In this document: positions 9,236 through 15,941 of the stretch, piece after piece | Numbering within the stretch: position 1 is the stretch's first letter | Layout: each line of letters starts with the position of its first letter | NCBI GenBank assembly: GCA_022361295.1 | Contig: JAKSBD010000136.1 | Location: 1 to 47,836, forward strand | Source of the DNA: Bacteroidales bacterium | Lineage (GTDB): Bacteria; Bacteroidota; Bacteroidia; Bacteroidales; Marinilabiliaceae | DNA length: 47,836 nt | Direction of reading: 5' to 3' | Notes under the pieces: model-generated | The model's input: the letters and a program-made list of their open reading frames with translations, nothing else | What the model was told of the DNA's origin: nothing | Database searches by the model: none | Position numbers and translations under genes: made by a program

Positions 9236-10159
9236 ATGAAAAAAATATTAGTTGCTACCGAAAAACCATTTGCTAAAGCGGCTATTGATCAAATTGCCCC
9301 GGTTGTTAAAGAAGCTGGTTACGAATTGGTTCTTCTTGAAAAATATACTGATAAAGCTGAATTATTAGCAGCAGTGAAAGATGTACATGCAATGATTGTA
9401 CGTTCAGATAAAGTTACCCGCGAAGTTGTTGAAGCTGCTCAGGAACTAAAGATTGTGGTTCGTGCAGGTGCAGGTTTTGATAACCTTGATTTGGAGGCTT
9501 GTACTGAAAAAGGTATTGTAGCAATGAATACACCAGGGCAAAACTCAAATGCTGTTGGTGAGTTGGTACTTGGAATGATGGTATTTATGGCCCGTAACGG
9601 TTACAATGGAACTGCAGGAACTGAGTTGCGTGGTAAGAAAATAGGGATTCATGCTTATGGTAATGTTGGTCATTATGTTGCCGAGATTGCTAAAGGTTTT
9701 GGTATGGAAATCTATGCTTTTGATCCTTTTGTTGCTAAGGAGAAAATTGAGGCTGCAGGTATTAAGCCGCTTGAAACCGTTGAAGAGTTGTATTCGACTT
9801 GTGACTATGTTTCGTTGCATATTCCTGCCAATGAGCATACAAAACAGTCAATTAATTACGACTTATTAAATAAAATGCCTAAAGGAGGTACTTTAGTTAA
9901 TACTGCCCGTAAAGAAGTAATTCATGAGGAAGAGATTTTAAAGTTAATGGCTGATCGTCCTGACTTTACTTATATCTCAGATATCGCTCCTGATAACAAA
10001 GCTGATTTTGAAGCTAATTTTGAAGGTCGTTTCTTCTTTACACCAAAGAAGATGGGTGCTCAAACGGCTGAAGCTAACATCAATGCCGGTGTTGCAGCTG
10101 CTAAGCAGATCATTGGTTTCATCGAAAATGGTGATGAAACATTTAGAGTAAATAAGTAA
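9236..10159 (+). CDS. serA: D-3-phosphoglycerate dehydrogenase, short lysine type
   Basis: This enzyme oxidises 3-phosphoglycerate with NAD to start serine synthesis. At 307 residues it is a short form without the C-terminal ACT or ASB regulatory domains, so serine feedback through an ACT domain is not expected. The Rossmann region reads GIHAYGNVGHYV (about 137-148). NTARKEV gives the substrate-binding arginine (R225). Where most 2-hydroxyacid dehydrogenases have TPH with the catalytic histidine, this one has TPKKMGAQTAEA, with lysine at 271. The same replacement is known in the short Bacteroides/Entamoeba-type phosphoglycerate dehydrogenases. It is downstream of serC and has its own terminator. 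Confidence 0.92.
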   Translation: MKKILVATEKPFAKAAIDQIAPVVKEAGYELVLLEKYTDKAELLAAVKDVHAMIVRSDKVTREVVEAAQELKIVVRAGAGFDNLDLEACTEKGIVAMNTPGQNSNAVGELVLGMMVFMARNGYNGTAGTELRGKKIGIHAYGNVGHYVAEIAKGFGMEIYAFDPFVAKEKIEAAGIKPLETVEELYSTCDYVSLHIPANEHTKQSINYDLLNKMPKGGTLVNTARKEVIHEEEILKLMADRPDFTYISDIAPDNKADFEANFEGRFFFTPKKMGAQTAEANINAGVAAAKQIIGFIENGDETFRVNK

Positions 10160-10198
10160 TTGCTATGTAGTTAAATAGTAATTCGAAGAATATATGAA

Positions 10199-10231
10199 AT
10201 AGCAGGATGCTTAGGTATCCTGCTATTTTTT
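10199..10231 (+). terminator. Terminator after serA
   Basis: A 10-bp perfect stem (10199-10208 with 10217-10226) with an eight-base loop is followed by a run of T. It lies about 40 bases after the serA stop. Confidence 0.88.
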
Positions 10232-10443
10232 TCTTAAGAATAACACGAATGAATGGAAAGTAATGAAGGTTTCAGGTAAATTCCTGAAGTATATAAAAAT
10301 CACCATATTCAGTTGACTATACATATCCGAAATGAACGATGAAGAACCCATATCTTTTGAAGGCTGACCAGAATATATTACTTAACAATAATAGTGCATA
10401 TAAAGTATCTTAAACCAGTTTTTTAACAGCTGGAACCAAAAAG

Positions 10444-10564
10444 TATCCTGGGTAAAATATGGTGATTTTTTGGTAATCATGTGAAAATTCTTTGGTAATT
10501 CTATTGAGTTTCTTCGGTATTCCTTTTTGGGCTCTTCGGGATTTCTTCGGTACAACTACGGATT
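10444..10564. repeat. Degenerate 11-bp tandem array
   Basis: Eleven successive 11-bp units can be laid end to end from 10444 to 10564, with consensus TTCTTCGGTAT. In the last seven units (from 10488) positions 3 and 4 are always C and T. GG falls at positions 7-8 in eight of all eleven. The best units are at 10488, 10510, 10532 and 10543. The phase never slips, so the pattern is unlikely to be chance, although single units differ at up to half their bases. Confidence 0.65.
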
Positions 10565-10594
10565 AACCTCGCCGGGAGCGAGGTTGATCCCGAA
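10535..10594. repeat. Nested inverted repeats (two-tier hairpin)
   Basis: An outer 8-bp perfect inverted repeat (TTCGGGAT at 10535-10542 with ATCCCGAA at 10587-10594) encloses an inner 8-bp stem (10565-10572 with 10578-10585, loop CGGGA). The inner stem is GC-rich in an AT-rich gap. No T run follows, so it does not look like a plain terminator. Confidence 0.55.
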
Positions 10595-11020
10595 ACAGAC
10601 TTTTGCCAGACTACAGGGCGGCACTTTTAAGATATCTGCCTGATCAAGAGTTATTTTAATAAATATAAAGTGAAGATTTACTGGCTCGCTCTTTCTGAAA
10701 TTGAACAGGATTATCATGTCTTTCCGATCCGATTATCAATTCATTGCGCAGGTAAATGATATACGGTATTATAACCTCCCAATTTAAGGATCTAACCCCT
10801 TAATTGAATATGACTAATTGTATATATGAGTTAGGTGATAATTACAATAACAGAGCGTTGAGAAGATGTTATTTTTATAGTTGTTTGCCTGAAATACTAA
10901 ATGACCAGTATTTTGGATGAGGATATTTAGATTCCAAATTTTGTAAGGATGTGTTTTAAAACAGTAAAAAATCACATTTGATGTTGACGAAAGTCACCTA
11001 ATAGACAATATCTGATTACC

Positions 11021-11028
11021 TACATTTG
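11021..11028 (+). promoter_or_regulatory. Candidate -7 promoter element for the DUF1015 gene
   Basis: TACATTTG matches TAnnTTTG exactly, about 90 bases before the ATG. It is the same octamer as the one upstream of gcvT. Confidence 0.4.
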
Positions 11029-11118
11029 TAAATAAGAAATAGGTATTGAATGATGTTGAGTCACTCAATCACCAAATTCTGAAATACAAAAAATATTAAA
11101 CTAACTAAATATCAAGAA

Positions 11119-12375
11119 ATGGCAATTATTAAACCATTTAAAGGCCTGAGACCGCCACAAAACATTTCGCAGGATTTAGCCTGTTTACCATATGATGTAA
11201 TGAACAGCGCTGAAGCTGCTCAAATGGCAGAAGGAAAAGATTGTTCATTATTACACATAACCCGCGCTGAGATTGATTGTCCTGCCGGAACTGATATTCA
11301 TTCAGAAGAGGTGTATGAAAAGTCAGTTTCTAACTTCAAGGCTTTTCAGGAGAAAGGTTGGTTAGTGCAGGATGAAGAGGCAAAGTATTATATCTATGCA
11401 CAAACAATGGACGGACGCACACAGTATGGTATTGTTGGAGCGGCTGCTTGTGAGGACTATGCCAATGGTATCATCAAAAAGCACGAATTAACACGTCCGG
11501 ATAAAGAGGAAGATCGCATGATTTTAACTCGCTACCTGGATGCTAACATAGAACCTGTATTCTTTTCGTATAAAGCGGTACCTGAAATTGACGAGATTGT
11601 TGAGAACATCGTTAAGAATCAGAAAGCAGATTATGATTTTACTGCTGAAGATGGTTTTGGTCACCACTTATGGGCTATTAATGATGCAGCGACAAATAAG
11701 CGTTTAGAAGAGCTTTTCGAAACCAAAGTACCAGCAACATACGTTGCTGATGGTCACCACCGTACTGCTGCAGCAGCTCGCATTGGTGATGAGAAAAGTG
11801 GTCAGAATGCTAATCATACCGGTGATGAAGAGTATAACTTCTTTATGGCTGTTCACTTCCCTGATAATCAGTTGAAAATTATTGACTATAACCGCGCAGT
11901 TAAAGATTTAAATGGATTAACTCCAGATGAATTATTGGCGAAGTTGAATGAAGTATTCGTTGTTGAGTGCATGGGAGAAGGTGAATATCGCCCAGCTCAA
12001 TTACACGAATTCAGCATGTATCTTGAAGGTAAGTGGTACAAGTTGAATGCTAAAGAAGGTACTTACGATGATAACGACCCGATTGGCGTATTGGACGTAA
12101 CAATTCTTTCTAACCATGTATTAGATAAGATGTTGGGTATTGAAGATTTACGTCGTTCAACCCGTATCGATTTTATTGGTGGTATTCGTGGTTTAGGTGA
12201 GTTGAAGAAACGTGTTGACTCAGGCGATATGAAAGTAGCTTTTGCTTTGTATCCTGTATCAATGCAGCAACTAATTGATATTGCTGATACTGGTAATATT
12301 ATGCCTCCAAAAACAACTTGGTTTGAGCCTAAGTTGCGTTCGGGCTTAGTTATTCATAAATTAGAGTCTAAATAG
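11119..12375 (+). CDS. DUF1015 family protein of the serine locus
   Basis: This 418-residue cytoplasmic protein belongs to the DUF1015 family (COG4198), which has no settled function that I know of. Recognisable pieces are the IIKPFKGLRP start, CLPYDVM, KKHELTRPDKEEDR near residue 135, and ADGHHRTAAA with DGHHR at residues 211-215. The DGHHR motif recalls ParB/sulfiredoxin-fold proteins, a fold that includes free-serine kinases (SerK, SbnI). The gene follows serC and serA, an arrangement I recall from other Bacteroidota, so a role in serine or phosphoserine metabolism is plausible. That role is inference; the family assignment is firm. Confidence 0.85.
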   Translation: MAIIKPFKGLRPPQNISQDLACLPYDVMNSAEAAQMAEGKDCSLLHITRAEIDCPAGTDIHSEEVYEKSVSNFKAFQEKGWLVQDEEAKYYIYAQTMDGRTQYGIVGAAACEDYANGIIKKHELTRPDKEEDRMILTRYLDANIEPVFFSYKAVPEIDEIVENIVKNQKADYDFTAEDGFGHHLWAINDAATNKRLEELFETKVPATYVADGHHRTAAAARIGDEKSGQNANHTGDEEYNFFMAVHFPDNQLKIIDYNRAVKDLNGLTPDELLAKLNEVFVVECMGEGEYRPAQLHEFSMYLEGKWYKLNAKEGTYDDNDPIGVLDVTILSNHVLDKMLGIEDLRRSTRIDFIGGIRGLGELKKRVDSGDMKVAFALYPVSMQQLIDIADTGNIMPPKTTWFEPKLRSGLVIHKLESK

Positions 12376-12413
12376 TCTTTACCAAAAATACAGACTAACT
12401 AAATATCCGTTTT

Positions 12414-12442
12414 AAGCCCCCTTTCAGCAGGGGGCTTTTTTT
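12414..12442 (+). terminator. Terminator after the DUF1015 gene
   Basis: A 9-bp perfect stem (12414-12422 with 12429-12437) with a six-base loop runs into seven T (12436-12442). The end of the T run doubles as the -33 element of the yggS promoter. Confidence 0.9.
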
Positions 12443-12470
12443 GTACACTGAGCTTTCTTAAGTAAATTTG
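12440..12470 (+). promoter_or_regulatory. Bacteroidota promoter of yggS
   Basis: TTTG at 12440-12443 and TAAATTTG at 12463-12470 are separated by 19 bases, the best -33/-7 pair in the window. Transcription would start near 12477, giving a leader of about a dozen bases before the ATG at 12489. An in-frame ATG at 12468 lies within the -7 element and cannot be the start if this promoter is used. Confidence 0.6.
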
Positions 12471-12488
12471 TGTTTTAAAATTACAACA

Positions 12489-13160
12489 ATGTCAATACAA
12501 AATAACCTTCAGGCTGTTAAAGAGCAGATAGATAACAGGGCACAACTTGTGGCTGTATCAAAAACAAAACCTAACGAAGATTTAATGGAGGCCTATGAAG
12601 CAGGTCAAAGGGTTTTTGGTGAAAATAAAGTGCAGGAGCTGACCACCAAATATGAGTCTTTACCCAAAGATATTGAGTGGCATATGATTGGTCATTTGCA
12701 GTCGAATAAAGTCAAATACATTGCTCCTTTTGTTAGTTTGATTCATGGTGTTGATTCAGAAAAGTTGCTAAAGACGATCAATAAGGAAGGGAAGAAAAAC
12801 AATCGGAAAATACCTTGTTTGTTGCAGGTTCATATTGCAGATGAAGAAACAAAGTTTGGTTTCTCAGAAGAAGAATTACTATCCATGTTAAGCGCTGAAT
12901 TATTATCATCATTTGAGTTTGTTGATATTAAAGGCGTAATGGGAATGGCTACATATACCAATGACAAAGAGCAAATACGAAAAGAATTTGCCTCATTAAA
13001 GCAAGTATTCGATAAGCTTAAGTCATCTGTATTTGCTTCCAATACTTCATTCACCGAAATAAGTATGGGAATGTCTGGTGATTACCTTCTGGCTATCGAA
13101 GAGGGTAGTACTATGGTTCGCGTTGGAAGCTCAATATTTGGAGCTCGCAATTATCATTAA
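12489..13160 (+). CDS. yggS: YggS/PROSC family pyridoxal phosphate homeostasis protein
   Basis: This 223-residue alanine-racemase-like TIM barrel binds pyridoxal 5'-phosphate without known catalysis and balances the free cofactor and amino-acid pools. LVAVSKTKP supplies the PLP lysine. GENKVQE, WHMIGHLQSNK, GVMGMATY and ISMGMSGDY are the family blocks, and VRVGSSIFGARNY ends it. I choose the ATG at 12489 over 12468 because of the promoter position and because the protein then starts MSIQNNLQAV as relatives do. Its neighbours include PLP-dependent SerC, but it has its own promoter. Confidence 0.95.
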   Translation: MSIQNNLQAVKEQIDNRAQLVAVSKTKPNEDLMEAYEAGQRVFGENKVQELTTKYESLPKDIEWHMIGHLQSNKVKYIAPFVSLIHGVDSEKLLKTINKEGKKNNRKIPCLLQVHIADEETKFGFSEEELLSMLSAELLSSFEFVDIKGVMGMATYTNDKEQIRKEFASLKQVFDKLKSSVFASNTSFTEISMGMSGDYLLAIEEGSTMVRVGSSIFGARNYH

Positions 13161-13228
13161 AACCATTCTATATAAGGTAATATTTACAATAATTTTTTCC
13201 CTGCGCTTCGCTGTGGATGAGTTTTGTT

Positions 13229-13236
13229 TATATTTG
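13229..13236 (+). promoter_or_regulatory. Candidate -7 promoter element for the dihydroorotate-dehydrogenase-like gene
   Basis: TATATTTG matches TAnnTTTG exactly, 35 bases before the ATG at 13272. No clear -33 element is visible. Confidence 0.45.
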
Positions 13237-13271
13237 TTCTAATCAAGATTGTATAAAAAATAATTGACCCG

Positions 13272-14258
13272 ATGGCAAATTTAGAAACTAAATACCTGGG
13301 ATTAACATTAAAAAATCCAATAATAGTAAGTAGTTCAGGGCTGACTAACAGTGCTGATAAAATAGGTAAACTTGTTGAAGCCGGAGCTGGAGCAGTCGTG
13401 CTTAAATCGCTTTTTGAAGAGCAGATAAATCATGAAATCAATAACATAATTTATAAAGGTGAAGGATTTGATTATCCTGAAGCTGCAGATTACGTTAAAG
13501 GTTATACACGTGATAATTCGGTTGGTGATTATTTATCTGTTATCAAAGAAACAAAGGCTAAGTATGATATTCCGGTAATTGCCAGTATTAACTGCTTTTC
13601 ATCGAATGAATGGGTTGATTTTGCACAGCAAATTCAGGAAGCAGGTGCCGATGCATTGGAATTAAATGTTTTTGTTTTAAATACCGATAAAAACAGTAAT
13701 CCTGAAGAGTATGAGCAATTGTATGTAGATATTGTGTCTAACGTTAGTAAAGTAATCAGTATTCCTGTTTCAGTAAAATTAGGCTTATATTTCTCTAACC
13801 TGGTCAATGTGGTTAATCGCTTATCTGTTTCAGGAGCCAAAGGGGTTGTATTATTCAATCGCTTTTATGAACCTGATATCGATATTAATAAACTTTCACT
13901 AACATCTGCTGAAGTATTAAGTACGCCTGCTGATATGCGCAGAACCTTAAGATGGGTTGCTATTACTTCAGATAAAGTTCATAATATAGATATCTCAGCA
14001 TCAACAGGAGTGCACGATGGTGAAGCTGTGGTAAAGCAATTGTTAGCTGGTGCAACGACCGTTCAAACATGCTCAGCAGTTTATAAAAACGGTCCTAAGG
14101 TTATTACAGAAATGCTTGATGTATTGACAAAATGGATGGATGAAAAGGGTTATAATTCACTATCTGATTTCCGTGGATTGATGAGTTATGGCAAAATAGA
14201 GAATCCAGCCGTTTATGAAAGAGCTCAGTTTATGAAGTATTTTTCTTCATACGAATAA
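13272..14258 (+). CDS. Dihydroorotate dehydrogenase-like flavoprotein
   Basis: A 328-residue FMN-binding TIM barrel of the dihydroorotate dehydrogenase superfamily. KNPIIVSSSGLTNS, GAGAVVLKSLFEEQ, VIASINCFSSNEW, ALELNVF and PVSVKLG match the fold, and the C-terminal ISASTGVHDGEAVVKQLLAGATTVQTCSAV is the phosphate-binding part for FMN. It lacks the partner PyrK and the usual NPLG stretch, so I would not call it PyrD. Bacteroidota carry such proteins besides a genuine PyrD, and their substrate is not established to my knowledge. It is a single-gene unit ending in a UUCG-loop terminator. Confidence 0.85.
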   Translation: MANLETKYLGLTLKNPIIVSSSGLTNSADKIGKLVEAGAGAVVLKSLFEEQINHEINNIIYKGEGFDYPEAADYVKGYTRDNSVGDYLSVIKETKAKYDIPVIASINCFSSNEWVDFAQQIQEAGADALELNVFVLNTDKNSNPEEYEQLYVDIVSNVSKVISIPVSVKLGLYFSNLVNVVNRLSVSGAKGVVLFNRFYEPDIDINKLSLTSAEVLSTPADMRRTLRWVAITSDKVHNIDISASTGVHDGEAVVKQLLAGATTVQTCSAVYKNGPKVITEMLDVLTKWMDEKGYNSLSDFRGLMSYGKIENPAVYERAQFMKYFSSYE

Positions 14259-14280
14259 AATTGAATAAAATTATGATTGG

Positions 14281-14311
14281 AGTCCTGCTTTTTCGAAAGT
14301 GGGACTTTTTT
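14281..14311 (+). terminator. Terminator after the dihydroorotate-dehydrogenase-like gene
   Basis: An 11-pair stem (14281-14291 with 14296-14306, two wobbles) is closed by a TTCG tetraloop and followed by a T run to 14311. Confidence 0.85.
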
Positions 14312-14501
14312 GTTCTAAGTGTCTGTGTATTAGTTTTTGTATGGCATAAACCAATTAAGGTTTATGATTGTTGTAGATTTTAAATACACTTTTATTATAA
14401 CTAAAAACTCAGGTATTTCGTATTATTTAATATTTTTATATTAATTTTCAATTTTGAAACTATAGAGATCAAATAATAAGAAGTATAAATATTCTATCAT
14501 T

Positions 14502-15428
14502 ATGAGAATTGTAATGACCAAAGCTACCGTCTATCTTTTAACTATCGCACTTGGTGGTTTTTTGTTTTCTTCATGTAACTCAAGCCAGAAGAAACAAAAG
14601 TCAGAAGAGAAGGATATTGTAGAGTCTGTAAGTGTTGATGGAAAGTTGGTGGATGATTTTAAAAAGTCAAAACTGATTTTTTATTCTTTGCCATCACCTT
14701 TAGAAACAGCAATGTTGATTAAGCGTGCCGGTGCAACTTACAACGAAGATTTATTAAATCCCCTTTCTAACATTGACAAGTATTCAACGAATCGTCAAAT
14801 GGCTTTAAATCTTGGTATATATTCAGCCGATTTAAGTTATACAAGCCTGTTTGATCAAACGCAAAGTTCCATTAAATATATGGCCAACGCCAAACGTTTG
14901 GCAGACGCCCTAGGTATAATGGATGCGATTGATGAAGAAACTTTACGCAAATTAGAAGAGAATATTGATAATCGTGATGTGATGTTGGATATTATTTCCG
15001 AAACATTTATGTCATCAAATGCTTATCTGACAGAAAACGACAGGCCTGCAATTGCTGTTATGGTGCTTGTTGGAGGATGGGTAGAAGGTTTATACCTGGC
15101 TACACGTCTTACTAATGGTTCAGTTGATAATAATAAGCGTTTAATTGACAGGATTGTATACCAGAAATTGAGTTTATATACTGTAATTAATCTGCTTGAA
15201 GAATATAAGTCGAACGAAGATATTAGCTATATTTTAGACCGGATTACAGAGTTAAACGAAATTTTTGAAGAAGTAGAAATCAATAATACTTCTAAAATTG
15301 AAGCAGAGACAAATGCCGAAACAAGGGTTACTACCATTAAGGCTGAGTCTGAAGCGGTAATCTCACCCGTTGTGTTTGATAAGTTGATGAAGAAGGTTGC
15401 TGAGATTAGAACTGAATTTGTTTCTTAA
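14502..15428 (+). CDS. Conserved lipoprotein of unknown function
   Basis: I do not recognise the family. The 308-residue product has an N-terminal hydrophobic segment and a lipobox LFSSC with the cysteine at residue 25, so it should be a lipid-anchored envelope protein. After a charged linker (KKQKSEEKD) it is mostly alpha-helical with no enzyme motif, including NLGIYSADLSYTSLFDQTQ and VMVLVGGWVEGLYLATRL. The C-terminal part (about 255-300) is rich in glutamate and threonine and could be coiled. It precedes a small secreted protein by 16 bases, so the two probably form an operon. Confidence 0.75.
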   Translation: MRIVMTKATVYLLTIALGGFLFSSCNSSQKKQKSEEKDIVESVSVDGKLVDDFKKSKLIFYSLPSPLETAMLIKRAGATYNEDLLNPLSNIDKYSTNRQMALNLGIYSADLSYTSLFDQTQSSIKYMANAKRLADALGIMDAIDEETLRKLEENIDNRDVMLDIISETFMSSNAYLTENDRPAIAVMVLVGGWVEGLYLATRLTNGSVDNNKRLIDRIVYQKLSLYTVINLLEEYKSNEDISYILDRITELNEIFEEVEINNTSKIEAETNAETRVTTIKAESEAVISPVVFDKLMKKVAEIRTEFVS

Positions 15429-15444
15429 TCTGAATCGTACAAAC

Positions 15445-15891
15445 ATGCGTCATATAGTTCTGTTTACACTTTTATTTATTTCAGCTACGCTTGCTTCAGC
15501 ACAATGTATAAACTATGCCAGAAATGTAGGTAAAGAACTCCTTGGGGATTATATACATGATGGTAATTATAATGGAGCAGTCCTTGAAGAAGGAGAAAAA
15601 GCCGAGTTGTATAAAACCTTTTTTAGTGGGCAGAGTTATCGTGTTGGAATATCTAAAGTAACTCAGCTTCCTGATATTCACTTAAGGATACTGGATAAGG
15701 CCGGAAATGTATTATTTAATAATGCAGATCACGATTATCAGCTGGTTTGGGACTTTAAAGTAGAAAGTACACAAATGCTTATTGTAGAACTAAATGTTCT
15801 GGAAAGAGAAGGTGATTATGAGGATGTGTTAAGTGGATGTGTAGCGGTTTTGTTTGGACTGGAGCCAGACAAGAAAAAGAAGAGAAAATAG
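15445..15891 (+). CDS. Small secreted protein with a lysine-rich tail
   Basis: A 148-residue protein of unknown function, with a signal peptide (MRHIVLFTLLFISATLASAQ) likely cut after residue 20. The ATG at 15445 is chosen because it starts the signal peptide; an upstream in-frame ATG at 15397 lies inside the previous gene. The mature part looks like a beta-sandwich (SYRVGISKVTQLPDIHLRILDKAGNVLF) and ends PDKKKKRK. It follows the lipoprotein gene closely, so the two may act together in the envelope. A terminator shared with uvrA follows. Confidence 0.75.
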   Translation: MRHIVLFTLLFISATLASAQCINYARNVGKELLGDYIHDGNYNGAVLEEGEKAELYKTFFSGQSYRVGISKVTQLPDIHLRILDKAGNVLFNNADHDYQLVWDFKVESTQMLIVELNVLEREGDYEDVLSGCVAVLFGLEPDKKKKRK

Positions 15892-15912
15892 AACGAACGA
15901 ATATTATAAAAT

Positions 15913-15941
15913 AAAAAGAGCTCTGTTAAGAGCTCTTTTTT
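15913..15941. terminator. Bidirectional terminator between the secreted protein and uvrA
   Basis: A 10-bp perfect stem (15913-15922 with 15931-15940) has A-rich and T-rich flanks, so it serves both convergent genes. Confidence 0.85.

Larger units (their letters stand above)
10160..11118. other. Long non-coding stretch with a periodic array and a nested hairpin
   Basis: No open reading frame of useful length or recognisable protein remnant is visible in any frame over about 960 bases, in a window where gaps are usually under 300. It contains the serA terminator, an 11-bp periodic array (10444-10564), an overlapping nested inverted repeat (10535-10594) and a candidate -7 element near 11021. 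The block around 10525-10620 is clearly more GC-rich than its surroundings. It could be a decayed mobile element or an RNA gene; nothing seen decides between them. Confidence 0.6.

Noticed and set aside
10230-11118. Transposase remnant in the long gap
   Set aside because: I suspected decayed mobile DNA from the GC shift, but no frame gave a stretch I could match to a transposase.
12468-12488. Longer N-terminus for YggS starting at 12468
   Set aside because: The ATG lies inside the -7 promoter element and the added residues do not resemble the family.
13272-14258. PyrD (dihydroorotate dehydrogenase) proper
   Set aside because: The fold fits, but the usual active-site and NPLG-like stretches and a PyrK partner are missing, so I kept the call at family level.
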